Position numbers and translations under genes: made by a program
NCBI GenBank assembly: GCA_043513815.1
Contig: CP121313.1
Coordinates: 2,170,001-2,234,000, forward strand
Source of the DNA: JANQIO01 sp043513815
GTDB taxonomy: Bacteria > Pseudomonadota > Gammaproteobacteria > Pseudomonadales > Halieaceae
DNA length: 64,000 nt
Direction: 5' to 3'
Shown here: one piece after another, positions 42,487-51,131 of the stretch
Layout: each line of letters starts with the position of its first letter
How positions within the stretch are numbered: the first letter of the stretch is position 1
Notes under the pieces: generated by a model
Database searches by the model: none
Told to the model about the DNA's origin: nothing
Seen by the model: the letters and a program-made list of their open reading frames with translations, nothing else

Positions 42487-42981
42487 ATGATAATAGCGAC
42501 AAGTTTGGCACTGGCATTGGCGTTCTTTACCTTTGTCTTTCATTTCTTCGCACTTCGATGGCTGGCTCGACTGCCTCCCAGATCGGATTGGCCGTTGGAC
42601 GTCAACGTTCTAGCCTTAGTTATCGCGATATTTGCGCTTCACCTCGTCGAAATAGCACTGTATGCGAGCCTGTATGGCACGTCTGTGAGTGTCCTTGGGC
42701 TTGGCAGCTTTTCAGGCGGGTCGCCGACTAATGCCATGGAATACTTGTACTACTCAGGCGTTATTTTTACCTCGTTAGGGCTCGGCGATATCTATCCTCT
42801 GGGGCACCTGCGCTTTATCACGGCCATTGAGGCCCTTAACGGGTTTTTGCTAATCACCTGGTCTGCCTCATTTACGTTTTTGGCAATGAGCGATGCGTGG
42901 AACCCCGGGGAAGCCAGCTTGATATCAAGCCAATCGCTAGGCAGCTCACTATCAGCAGGGTCATCGTGCGATCGCTCCTGA
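42487..42981 (+). CDS. Two-helix ion channel protein, K+-channel-like
   Basis: 164 residues from the ATG at 42487, preceded by GAGGAACG. Three to four hydrophobic segments flank a pore loop with YYSGVIFTSLGLGDIYPLG; the filter position TSLGLGD corresponds to the TVGYGD motif of K+ channels but is altered. Prokaryotic two-pore-like channels with this variant exist. Ion selectivity is not known. The gene overlaps the next, the ABC-exporter adaptor, and the frame start at 42400 is an unlikely alternative. Confidence 0.7.
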   Translation: MIIATSLALALAFFTFVFHFFALRWLARLPPRSDWPLDVNVLALVIAIFALHLVEIALYASLYGTSVSVLGLGSFSGGSPTNAMEYLYYSGVIFTSLGLGDIYPLGHLRFITAIEALNGFLLITWSASFTFLAMSDAWNPGEASLISSQSLGSSLSAGSSCDRS

Positions 42982-43859
42982 GAGTCACTCGCCAGCCTGG
43001 TGCTGGCAAGGCCACGCCCATCCTTCTAGCGACAGTCTTCGGACTCGCCATGGGCTACAGCATCACACTGTTTGAGTTTTTCCCTGGTTCGCTTGAGCGG
43101 CAAGTGGTGACGAATATCACCGCCACAACGCTTGCTGATAGCGGTACACGCGTTGGGAGCCTGGGGCGACTGGAGCCAGGCGATGGCGTTGTTCGTCTGG
43201 CGGGGCCACCACGACCTGTTGCTGTCGTGGAGGAGCTACTCGTAGAGGAAGGAGACTATGTCCTCGAAGGCCAGGTAGTTGCCGTACTGATGGGCCTGCC
43301 CGTAAGGCAGGCGGAGCTGACGCGAACGTCGGCCCTGGCAAAGAACGCTGATGTAGAAGTGACAAGGAATCGGCCTCTTCACGCAAAAGGGGCTATCTCT
43401 GATACTGTCTGGCGAGAGCTTAAACTGGCGAGGGATGTAGCCGCGGCGGATGTTGAGCGATTGGAGGCCGAAGTAGACCTGTACAAGGTGAAGGCACCGC
43501 TATCTGGTCGCGTTCTCAGATTGATAGCACGCAGCGGCGAGAAAGTTGGCCCAGAAGGTATTCTGGAGCTTGGCGATACTAACCAGATGTACGCCGTCGC
43601 AGAAGTTTATGAAACGGATATCGGAAGAGTACATATCGGTCAGCCGGTAACCATTCGCAGCTCTGCACTGACGTCAGAATTACTCGGACATGTGGAGAAA
43701 ATCGGGCAGCGAATTGGAAAAAAGGACGTTCTTACTACAGATCCGGTAGCAGACGCAGATGCGCGTGTCATTGAGGTGCGTATCAAACTCGCAGACTCGT
43801 CAAGCGTAGAGCATCTCACGAATCTTCGCGTTGATGTCGTCTTTGACGGGCCAGGGTGA
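42966..43859 (+). CDS. HlyD/DevB-like adaptor of an ABC exporter
   Basis: About 297 residues from a GTG at 42966; a GTG at 42897 is an alternative. One N-terminal membrane helix (LLATVFGLAMGYSITLF), a lipoyl segment (VVEELLVEEGDYVLEGQVVAVL), a short helical hairpin and KVKAPLSGRVLRLIARSGEKVG, then a beta barrel. The order adaptor, FtsX-type permease, ATPase matches DevBCA-type exporters. Substrate unknown. It lies directly before the permease. Confidence 0.8.
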   Translation: MRSLLRVTRQPGAGKATPILLATVFGLAMGYSITLFEFFPGSLERQVVTNITATTLADSGTRVGSLGRLEPGDGVVRLAGPPRPVAVVEELLVEEGDYVLEGQVVAVLMGLPVRQAELTRTSALAKNADVEVTRNRPLHAKGAISDTVWRELKLARDVAAADVERLEAEVDLYKVKAPLSGRVLRLIARSGEKVGPEGILELGDTNQMYAVAEVYETDIGRVHIGQPVTIRSSALTSELLGHVEKIGQRIGKKDVLTTDPVADADARVIEVRIKLADSSSVEHLTNLRVDVVFDGPG

Positions 43860-43865
43860 AACGGT

Positions 43866-45032
43866 ATGCCCGCGACTGGTAGCTTACTAAGCCTCGCCTG
43901 GAAACAACTGTGGGCCGAAAAAGCCCGTCTGGCAGTCGCTCTTGCTGGCGTAGCCTTCGCAGTTGTTCTCGTATCCATGCAGCTCGGTTTCAGAGAATCG
44001 ATGTACGCCAGTGCGGTGCGAATACACAAGAACCTTGATTTCGACCTGGTGATGCTTAACCCCTCGACCCCGTTCATTGGATATCCAGAGAGCTTTACTC
44101 GGCGCCGTCTGTATCAAGCTTTGGGGGCCGAGGGTGTGGCGTCAGTTACACCGGTATACGTCAGGCAGGGTTTCTGGAAAAACCCATGGGACTACACCAG
44201 CAGGAGTCTGCTTGTTATTGGCGTAGACCCTACACATGATGTATTCAAGATGAGTGAGGTGAAGGAAAGCCGATCACTATTGCAACAAGATGACACTGTC
44301 CTGTTTGACTCGAACTCACGCCCGGAGTTCGGCCCCATAGCACAGTCGCTGCACAAAGGTGACCGAGTGAGCGCAGAAGTGAATCACCGGAGACTCGAGG
44401 TGGCGGCTCTGTACGATCTGGGTACATCTTTCGGCATAGACGGTAGTGTGATTACGAGTGATCTGAATTTCCTGAGAATATTCCCCGACCGCGCGGCAGG
44501 GCACGTCGAGCTAGGGTTGATCCATCTCTCGGAAGGAAGTTCCTTGTCGGCAGTGCAAAAGGAGCTTGTTTCACGCCTGGACGACGATGTCCTTATACTC
44601 GATCCAGAGCAGTTTGTTTCACGAGAAATAGACTACTGGAGTAACACAACACCGATAGGGTTTGTTTTTGGTTTTGGTGCAGTAATGGGACTTATCGTCG
44701 GAGGCGTTATTGTTTATCAGATTCTCTTTGCCGATGTAATCGAACACTCCTCGGAATATGCCACCTTAAAAGCCATTGGCTACCGAAATCAAGATCTCAT
44801 AAACATCGTGTTATCTGAAGCGGCCATACTGGGTGTAGTGGGGTTCCTACCAGGGATACTGCTTAGCATATTCCTTTATGATGCGACTTCAGCAGCAACC
44901 TCGTTGCCACTAGTAATGACCCCACTTACCGCAGCGGGGATACTAGGTTTGACGCTAGCCATGTGCTTTGCTTCCGGACTGGTCGCACTTCGTCGCGTTC
45001 GCTCAGCAGATCCGGCGGAGGTTTTCGCGTGA
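43866..45032 (+). CDS. FtsX/DevC-type ABC permease
   Basis: 388 residues. One N-terminal membrane helix (LAVALAGVAFAVVLVSMQLGF), a large periplasmic domain (~50-265), then three helices with FGAVMGLIVGGVIVYQILF, EAAILGVVGFLPGILL and LGLTLAMCFASGLVALRRV, the MacB/FtsX scheme. DevC-like proteins work with an adaptor and ATPase to export lipids or other molecules. The stop overlaps the ATPase start as GTGA. Confidence 0.85.
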   Translation: MPATGSLLSLAWKQLWAEKARLAVALAGVAFAVVLVSMQLGFRESMYASAVRIHKNLDFDLVMLNPSTPFIGYPESFTRRRLYQALGAEGVASVTPVYVRQGFWKNPWDYTSRSLLVIGVDPTHDVFKMSEVKESRSLLQQDDTVLFDSNSRPEFGPIAQSLHKGDRVSAEVNHRRLEVAALYDLGTSFGIDGSVITSDLNFLRIFPDRAAGHVELGLIHLSEGSSLSAVQKELVSRLDDDVLILDPEQFVSREIDYWSNTTPIGFVFGFGAVMGLIVGGVIVYQILFADVIEHSSEYATLKAIGYRNQDLINIVLSEAAILGVVGFLPGILLSIFLYDATSAATSLPLVMTPLTAAGILGLTLAMCFASGLVALRRVRSADPAEVFA

Positions 45033-46387
45033 GGGATGCAACGGTCTCCATCAGTGATCTCCATCATGTATTCGCGGAGGGGAGTCTCCAACGCAAGGTA
45101 CTTTCCGGTATAGATACAGAGATTTCTAGCGGTGAGATTGTCATATTGACTGGTCCATCCGGGTCCGGAAAGACCACATTGCTGACATTGATCGGCGGTC
45201 TCAGGGTGGTTCAATCAGGGAGCCTACGGGTACTCGGCCAAGAACTGTCGGGCATTGGTGAGACTGCGAGAGCCGTTGTGCGCCAACAAATTGGCTACAT
45301 CTTTCAATCTCATAATCTTCTTGGCTCGCTCACTGCCCAAGAGAACGTGGAGATCGCACTAAATCTCTCGAGGAACCTCAGTCAGGGTGAGCGACGCAAG
45401 AGATCCCTGGCTGCATTGGACGCGGTCGGCCTCCTCGATCGAGTGCACAGCTACCCAAGTGAGCTGTCTGGCGGACAACGACAGCGAGTTGCAATCGCGA
45501 GGGCTCTATCGAGTAAACCGAAACTCATTTTGGCTGACGAGCCAACAGCGTCGCTGGATAAGAGAACTGGCCGGACTGTTGTCGAATTGATCCATGACTT
45601 GTCCAAGAGAGATGGGGCAACGGTCGTGCTGGTTACTCACGATAATCGAATACTGGACATTGCTGATCGCATACTGACCCTATCCGAGGGTCGGATGAGC
45701 TCTTTGGTGGATCAGGTCACGCGTGAATCCAGCAACGTCCTGCAAATGCTCGCTCGAGACCTGCACTCCGGCGAGCTAAGTAAGCGCGTAGATGGCCTAG
45801 ACGAGAAGCAGTTCATCGATTTGATGAATGATGCAACCCGGCAGACTGAGGAATTTCTAGGTCTCGTTGATCTGATCCAAGGAAGTGCGTTTAGAGCGAT
45901 TCAGAGCCAAGTCTTAACAGCTTTCACACAAAAAACCGCGTCGTTGATTGGAGCAGAAGAGCCCAGGCTCTATTTCACCGACGATGAACATAAGAATCCA
46001 TGGCTGGTCGACAATGGCGATGTTGGCACTCGAATGTACAGCGACACGAATGACGATCAATTAGCGGTCGAGCGTGTCCTAGACACCGGTGAACCCTATG
46101 TTGTAGCGCGCAGCCACAACTCACATGGTGGAGACCAAGCCGCGTTGACGACGCGAGAGCGGTGCGGCGCTGTCTACTTGCCGCTCAAAGACAAGAATAG
46201 TGTCGCCTTTGCGGTTTTCAGATTCACCATGCCGCTCCGAAACGCGAGCTTGGGCTTGCCTGCTAGTCAGCTTTTGGAAATGTTGTCAGCTAGTTGTAGC
46301 GCGATTCTCTTAACCTGGTGGCAAATGGGCTGCGACTGTAGACGCCAACGAAATGAGAAAAGTGGTGAGCGTTGTGGGGAGGCATAG
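45029..46387 (+). CDS. ABC ATPase with unusual C-terminal domain
   Basis: 452 residues from a GTG overlapping the permease stop, about twice the usual DevA/LolD-type ATPase. Residues 1-230: Walker A GPSGSGKTTLL, signature LSGGQRQRVAIARAL, Walker B LILADEPTASLD, and the H-loop VLVTHDN. Residues ~235-452 form an extra soluble domain, with predicted helices followed by a mixed alpha/beta part (~300-440: LYFTDDEHKNPWLVDNGD, GAVYLPLKDKNSVAFAVFRF) of GAF-like shape. This might sense a ligand or regulate the exporter. Two Cys near the end (CDCRR). No GAF hallmark residues can be confirmed here. Confidence 0.82.
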   Translation: MRDATVSISDLHHVFAEGSLQRKVLSGIDTEISSGEIVILTGPSGSGKTTLLTLIGGLRVVQSGSLRVLGQELSGIGETARAVVRQQIGYIFQSHNLLGSLTAQENVEIALNLSRNLSQGERRKRSLAALDAVGLLDRVHSYPSELSGGQRQRVAIARALSSKPKLILADEPTASLDKRTGRTVVELIHDLSKRDGATVVLVTHDNRILDIADRILTLSEGRMSSLVDQVTRESSNVLQMLARDLHSGELSKRVDGLDEKQFIDLMNDATRQTEEFLGLVDLIQGSAFRAIQSQVLTAFTQKTASLIGAEEPRLYFTDDEHKNPWLVDNGDVGTRMYSDTNDDQLAVERVLDTGEPYVVARSHNSHGGDQAALTTRERCGAVYLPLKDKNSVAFAVFRFTMPLRNASLGLPASQLLEMLSASCSAILLTWWQMGCDCRRQRNEKSGERCGEA

Positions 46388-46433
46388 CTGTGCCACAACA
46401 TCTTTTTTAAACAAGGACATAGGAGATTGATCA

Positions 46434-46784
46434 GTGAATAGCATATCACTAAAGAGCATAGTATTAGCGCTATTGGTTTTTTTGACCGGGTGTTCAAGTA
46501 GTTCTATTTGGCACGGCGGGGCGATGCGTGGACAGGTGGTAAGGGCTGAGGGTGATGTTGCCGTTGTGTGCATTGGAAGCAAAGATCGGGTGCAACTGGG
46601 AGCAGAGTTCGATGCCTATGAGTTCCGCTATCAAGGGGCGATCTCGGAGGGGACAGACAACTACTCCCGGCATAAAGTTGGAGTGGTCAGGATCACAGAG
46701 GTAATCGATGCACATTTTGCTCGAGCCAAAATAGTCTCTGGGAAGGTAGAATCGAGAAACATGGTTGAGCTAGGGCGAGATTGA
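46434..46784 (+). CDS. Unknown lipoprotein
   Basis: 116 residues from a GTG, with an AGGAGA ribosome site. Lipoprotein signal VLALLVFLTGCSSS. The mature part looks like a small beta-rich domain (MRGQVVRAEGDVAVVCIGSK). No family recognised. It follows the exporter ATPase by 46 bases and could be its outer-membrane-linked partner, as inference. Confidence 0.6.
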   Translation: MNSISLKSIVLALLVFLTGCSSSSIWHGGAMRGQVVRAEGDVAVVCIGSKDRVQLGAEFDAYEFRYQGAISEGTDNYSRHKVGVVRITEVIDAHFARAKIVSGKVESRNMVELGRD

Positions 46785-47010
46785 ATCTGCTCAGCACTGG
46801 CTTGCCGAAGCTGCTCAGGGTCAGTCTAAAGCGGTGACTTTGTGACCAGTCTTCCTTGATCGCATCTGCTTCCCGTCCAGGCTCTCACCTACACCCATGA
46901 GCACCTCGCCAACCACGTCTTCCGGTGGATCTTGCAACAGCAATGGGCTGGGTTGCAGCATGTGCATACAATGCTCTTATATCCGCCAATACAGCTAGCG
47001 GAGAGACCCC

Positions 47011-47313
47011 ATGAGTGCGAGTGAACGACACAGGCAGCATGACAAAACCTCGGGCCGACTGGCAATAGGGTGGCTACTGGGAGCGGCGGCATACTTCTTC
47101 TTGATTGAACACCGAGAACACCTGTTCATCTGGCTCCCTTACACAGTACTGCTGGCGTGCCCTTTTATAGACATCTTGATGCATTCGAGAGCTAACCATG
47201 GCCAGCAGGAAGCTGCAAAAGAAAGTGATCAGGAGGCCTACGAACGAGGATTTTCTGATGCATTAGCCAGGAATCGTACTGATCTGAAGAGAGGAATTGA
47301 AAATGAACAATGA
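47011..47313 (+). CDS. DUF2933-type membrane protein (second copy)
   Basis: 100 residues, ATG after GGAGAGA. The core LIEHREHLFIWLPYTVLLACPFIDILMH parallels the first copy (41482), and the tail (EAYERGFSDALA) likewise, so one is a paralogue of the other. Function unknown. Its end overlaps the next gene by 11 bases, so translation may be coupled. The 226-base gap before it (46785-47010) has no recognised feature. Confidence 0.75.
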   Translation: MSASERHRQHDKTSGRLAIGWLLGAAAYFFLIEHREHLFIWLPYTVLLACPFIDILMHSRANHGQQEAAKESDQEAYERGFSDALARNRTDLKRGIENEQ

Positions 47314-47665
47314 CACCCACCGAGTAGGAGTATCTGAAGTAAACCTTGTAGTGCGGAATCTCAAAATTGAGACAGAAAAGCACGACGACATTGAAGCTGC
47401 TATTAATGAAATCGATAAGCTTTACGGAATGGATTCTGTCTCATTCGATTCCGCACTGTGCGTGCTGAACATGGCATACGATGCGACGAGAGTGAACCTC
47501 GAAAACATCGAAGTCGTGCTCAATAGTTTTGAAATTTTTATCGCCCACGATTGGTGGACACATTTGAAGGACGAGTACTACCGGTTTGTGGATCAGAACG
47601 TTAAAGACAACGCGAATCACGAACCATGGTCATGTCACAAACCACCACCACGGATAAAACGCTAG
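47303..47665 (+). CDS. Unknown protein with HMA-like fold lacking the Cys pair
   Basis: 120 residues from the ATG at 47303, with the 47297 TTG as an alternative. The first ~75 residues fit the beta-alpha-beta pattern of heavy-metal-associated domains (VGVSEVNLVVRNLKIE, DSALCVLNMAYDATRVNLENIEVVLNSF, the usual YDxxxV...I..L end) but lack a CxxC. The end has Trp, Tyr and His (DWWTHLKDEYYRF). This would be a degenerate metallochaperone-like protein; the fold is an inference from pattern. It follows the DUF2933 gene in an overlapping arrangement. Confidence 0.5.
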   Translation: MNNDTHRVGVSEVNLVVRNLKIETEKHDDIEAAINEIDKLYGMDSVSFDSALCVLNMAYDATRVNLENIEVVLNSFEIFIAHDWWTHLKDEYYRFVDQNVKDNANHEPWSCHKPPPRIKR

Positions 47666-47678
47666 CCGCAGTTCCACA

Positions 47679-47701
47679 CTCCCTGCTTCTACAACAGGGA
47701 G
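47679..47701 (+). terminator. Hairpin after the 47303 gene
   Basis: CTCCCTG-CTTCTACAA-CAGGGAG, a perfect 7-bp stem with a 9-base loop, 13 bases after the stop. No T-run follows, so it is a weak terminator or stability element. Confidence 0.35.
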
Positions 47702-47725
47702 CAATATAACCGAGAGGGAAATGAA

Positions 47726-47824
47726 ATGAAGACAAGTTACGTAAAATTTTCTTTGGCGTTCTTATCTCTGCTTGCAGTAAGTGGCTGCTCAACGCAGGAA
47801 ATAATTCACGATAATCTGATGTGA
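47726..47824 (+). CDS. Very short lipoprotein
   Basis: 32 codons with GAGGGAAATGAA upstream. It encodes a standard lipoprotein signal (FLSLLAVSGCSTQE, Cys near residue 21) and only 12 more residues. It may be a real small lipoprotein or the truncated start of a larger gene; the next gene starts in another frame about 85 bases later. Confidence 0.45.
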   Translation: MKTSYVKFSLAFLSLLAVSGCSTQEIIHDNLM

Positions 47825-47910
47825 GGGAGCATCGTTCGTATTAGCTATGACAAGCTAGTTGTGTGCCTTTTGGTGCCAAATGCTTTGGCGACGTACAGCG
47901 GGTAAACACC

Positions 47911-50421
47911 ATGAAAATTAGCAGCGTATTAACGAATCGCAGCTCTACAAACTCGATCGCTGTGACAATTCTTGTTGTCGCCATGACGATTTCCGGCTGC
48001 GGCGGCAGCGGATCGGGCGGAGCAACTCCAGACAACGGGCCACCGACGGGCGGCCCAACACCGAATTCCGTGGCAATCACGGGCCAGGCGCTCAAAGGGC
48101 CCATGCATGATTCGACGCTGGAAGTCGTTAGTCCGGACGGCAACGTGCTGGCTACCGGCCAAACCCAGAACGGCAACTTCGGGCTCACCGTCGATATCGG
48201 CGACTTCCCCTACGTCGAGATAAGAACCCGCGGCGGATACTTCATGGACGAGGCGACGGGAAACCGAGTCGATGTGGACGCTGGCGAAGGGCTTTTCGCC
48301 ATCATAAGCGCGTCGGACGTCCAAACCCATGCGCACGAAGTCGTCCTGACGCCTGAGACCACGATTGTTGCGCACATGATGCGACAGTCGATGGCTGCCG
48401 GTAGCAGCTTGCATGACGCAATGACCCACGCCGTTGATACTTATCACGATCAATTTGTCGGCGAATCCAGGCCACCAGGTGTGGGCGCCGATGCCGACAG
48501 ACCAATGCACTTTGGCGCGCCACTCGATCCCGTGGACGCCGAGGATTCACTCGCATGGCATCGAGCCAGAGCGTTTTCGCATTATTCGAACGAAACCGGC
48601 CTGGAGCCGCAGTCGATGTTCGAGCTAATGGAAGCACTCGGCCTCGATATGCACGATGGCGTGCTCGACGGCCACGCCGGCAGCGACCCAATCTCATTCA
48701 TGCACGCGTCTGGCGGCGCTTTCAACATGGCCGAGCACGATCACGCACTGCGCTACGGTCAGGCTCGCGCCGGCATGATGCATGACGACTTGCTTACGGT
48801 TTTTAACGGCGACGGCTCGGCGGCATTTCGGCATCATCTCGAGCTGATGTCGCTGGACCTCGCGCCGTTTGACACGATGCACGCTCAGCATCGTGACGGC
48901 ATCGCGACGACCGCAGAAAACCTCGCGGCAGACAATCTTCCGGCGTTTCAACATCTGCCTGTTCTTACCGACGAGGATGGCGACCCGCAGAACGCGGCCG
49001 GAACCTACACGCTGCGCGCCATGCCGGATGTCGATGTCACAATTCAGGCACCCGGAACGAGCTGGACCACGCCGATGCTGCGCTACAACGGCATGCAGCT
49101 GCCGCCAGTGATCCGAGCACGGCGTGGCGACGAAATGTTCCTCACGCTGGTGAACGAACTTGCAGACATGAGCACGATTCATTGGCACGGATTCAAGGTG
49201 CCCGGCCCTGAAGATGGCGGTCCGACCGAACCGGTCGCCGCGAATTCATCACGCCTTTACAACTTCACCCTGGATCAGCCCGCCGCATCGCTCTGGTTTC
49301 ACCCACATCCGCACGGTCAGACCGCAGAGCAGGTCTATCGGGGGCTGGCTGGTGTATTCCTGTTGACAGACGATATCGACGATCAGCTGCGGTCGGCCAA
49401 TCATGTACCGGCAGCCGAACACGATATTCCTGTACTCGTGCAGGACCGCTTGTTCGAGGCCGAGGTGTCCGGCGAGCGGCTATTGACCTATTCGGACGAT
49501 CACATGTCAGGATTCGGCATGATGGGCGGAACAACACTGATCAACGGCGCCGAGTTGCCCCGGCTCAGCGTGGAAACACGCCAATACACGTTTCGGCTGT
49601 ACAACGCGTCCAACAGCCGAACCTATGATTTTGCGATGCACGATGGCCGGCCATTCACCATCGTTGGCAGCGATGGCGGTTGGCTGCCGGAGACGGTACA
49701 GTCCAATCACGTCGTTCTCGGCGCCGGCGAGCGCGCGGCGATCGTCATCGATTTTGCGGGGGACCAGGTCGGTGACCGCCTGATGTTGGTCAGCCAGCCG
49801 TTTATGGGTGGACCGGCAATGGGCATGAACCAGTTCGACTCCTCGCCAAACCACGGCGGCATGGGTGGAATGGGCGGCGGCCACCACGGCGGAATGCACG
49901 GCTCGGGCGAGCCACAAATGCCTGGCGAGGGAATCGATATCATGCGATTCGACGTCGATACGGTGGTAACTGATGACGTGCTGTTGTACGAGCAGTTGCC
50001 GCCTGGTGCAGAAATCTGGAATCGGCTGTCCACTGAAGATGCCAGCAACGAACGCACGTTTGTCATGTCCTGGTCACACGCACCGGGTGTTTTCCTGATC
50101 AACGGCAAACAGTACTCGAAAGATCGGGTCGACGAGACGGTGGAGAAAGGTGCCACGGAGATCTGGGAGATTACGAATACTTCGCCGGTCCCGCATCCGT
50201 TCCATGCGCATGCGATCCAATGGCAAGTGCTCGATCGAAATGGTGCAGCTCCTGCGGGAGCCGAACGTGGCTGGAAGGATACAGTGCTTGTCAATCCTGG
50301 CGAGAGCGTGCGAATCATCGGCCGGTTCAAACCCGTCAACTTCGGCAAGTATGTCTATCACTGCCATATCCTTGAGCACGAGGATGCGGGGATGATGGGA
50401 CTGTTTGAAGTGCTCCCTTAA
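47911..50421 (+). CDS. Multicopper oxidase lipoprotein with long N-terminal region
   Basis: 836 residues from the ATG at 47911. Lipobox in VAMTISGCGGSGSGG (Cys 30). Residues ~50-340 form an extra region with a carboxypeptidase-regulatory-like beta part and His/Met-rich stretches (MHDDLLTV, DTMHAQHRDG). From ~365 the three cupredoxin domains begin; copper motifs are HWHG (~424), HPHPHG (~464), HPFHAHAIQWQVL (~763) and HCHILEHEDAGMM (~817). A Met/His/Gly loop at ~650-670 resembles the Met-rich CueO/CopA insert. It probably oxidises Cu(I) or phenols in the envelope. GC content and codon choice look higher than its neighbours. Confidence 0.9.
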   Translation: MKISSVLTNRSSTNSIAVTILVVAMTISGCGGSGSGGATPDNGPPTGGPTPNSVAITGQALKGPMHDSTLEVVSPDGNVLATGQTQNGNFGLTVDIGDFPYVEIRTRGGYFMDEATGNRVDVDAGEGLFAIISASDVQTHAHEVVLTPETTIVAHMMRQSMAAGSSLHDAMTHAVDTYHDQFVGESRPPGVGADADRPMHFGAPLDPVDAEDSLAWHRARAFSHYSNETGLEPQSMFELMEALGLDMHDGVLDGHAGSDPISFMHASGGAFNMAEHDHALRYGQARAGMMHDDLLTVFNGDGSAAFRHHLELMSLDLAPFDTMHAQHRDGIATTAENLAADNLPAFQHLPVLTDEDGDPQNAAGTYTLRAMPDVDVTIQAPGTSWTTPMLRYNGMQLPPVIRARRGDEMFLTLVNELADMSTIHWHGFKVPGPEDGGPTEPVAANSSRLYNFTLDQPAASLWFHPHPHGQTAEQVYRGLAGVFLLTDDIDDQLRSANHVPAAEHDIPVLVQDRLFEAEVSGERLLTYSDDHMSGFGMMGGTTLINGAELPRLSVETRQYTFRLYNASNSRTYDFAMHDGRPFTIVGSDGGWLPETVQSNHVVLGAGERAAIVIDFAGDQVGDRLMLVSQPFMGGPAMGMNQFDSSPNHGGMGGMGGGHHGGMHGSGEPQMPGEGIDIMRFDVDTVVTDDVLLYEQLPPGAEIWNRLSTEDASNERTFVMSWSHAPGVFLINGKQYSKDRVDETVEKGATEIWEITNTSPVPHPFHAHAIQWQVLDRNGAAPAGAERGWKDTVLVNPGESVRIIGRFKPVNFGKYVYHCHILEHEDAGMMGLFEVLP

Positions 50422-50650
50422 GCCTGCGCGAGAAGATCGCAATCTGGCTGCCTGATCGTCCGATGGCGACTGAGACGACCGCATATGCACCTTGCTCCAG
50501 GCCAGCTACTGCGTGAGTTAGCATCATGAATGGCAGCCTACAAATGGGCACATCGTTATTAGAAGTCCTATTACTTGTTTCGGCTACTCTGTTGGGGAGA
50601 AGCACAAATTTCCCCTCGGGATTGAAAGCAAAGCGGACAGTTTTGAAAAG

Positions 50651-51052
50651 TCACTGGCTCTTAGCAGACGACAACGATTGCAAAATACCGCAGTGCTCTA
50701 CCGTCTGCTGATCTGAGCAATAGCCGCTTAAGGCTTTTAGTTGCACATTTAACTGCATCAGCTCGCGGATCCTCGTCTCTACCTGCTGAATATGTGTCTC
50801 TATCATGCGATTCACCTCATCACACTGAGCACCTGGAGAGCTTTTTAGTGACAACAGTTGGCGAACCTCTGACAAGCTGAGGTCCAGTCCGCGACAGAGT
50901 TTGATAAATGACAGCTGTTCTATGTGACTTTCGTCGTAAAGACGGAAGTTTCCCTCACTGCGTTGGGTCGAAGGCAGCAATTTCTCCTTTTCATAGTAAC
51001 GGATGGCTTGCACAGAGCAGCCGGTCAATTTTGCGAGTTTACCGATCTTCAT
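50651..51052 (-). CDS. MerR-family regulator, CadR/PbrR-like
   Basis: 133 residues from the ATG at 51052. The MerR DNA-binding part is KIGKLAKLTGCSVQAIRYYEKE and the SEGNFRLYDESHIEQLSFI helix. The metal domain has Cys in GAQCDEVNRMIETHI, the Cys in SGYCSD and EHCGIL, fitting Cd(II)/Pb(II) regulators (CadR, PbrR), and not the MerR triad. Divergent from a CDF transporter, with a typical operator between. Metal assignment is inferred. Confidence 0.88.
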   Translation of the reverse strand: MKIGKLAKLTGCSVQAIRYYEKEKLLPSTQRSEGNFRLYDESHIEQLSFIKLCRGLDLSLSEVRQLLSLKSSPGAQCDEVNRMIETHIQQVETRIRELMQLNVQLKALSGYCSDQQTVEHCGILQSLSSAKSQ

Positions 51053-51071
51053 TGGGGGTTCGCCCTGGCGC

Positions 51072-51102
51072 TTGACTCTATAGTGACTATAGAGTTTAGA
51101 CT
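51072..51102 (+). promoter_or_regulatory. MerR-type promoter with 19-bp spacer for CDF gene
   Basis: TTGACT (51072-51077) and TAGACT (51097-51102) with 19 bases between, holding the perfect dyad CTATAGT-G-ACTATAG. This is the operator layout of metal-responsive MerR activators. It drives the CDF gene (51132) and is divergent from the regulator gene. Confidence 0.85.
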
Positions 51103-51131
51103 GCAATGCATTAACGCTACAAGAGGCCCGT

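Noticed and set aside
48302..48697. Minus-strand frames within the multicopper oxidase gene
   Set aside because: Antisense shadows of a clear oxidase gene in a GC-rich segment.
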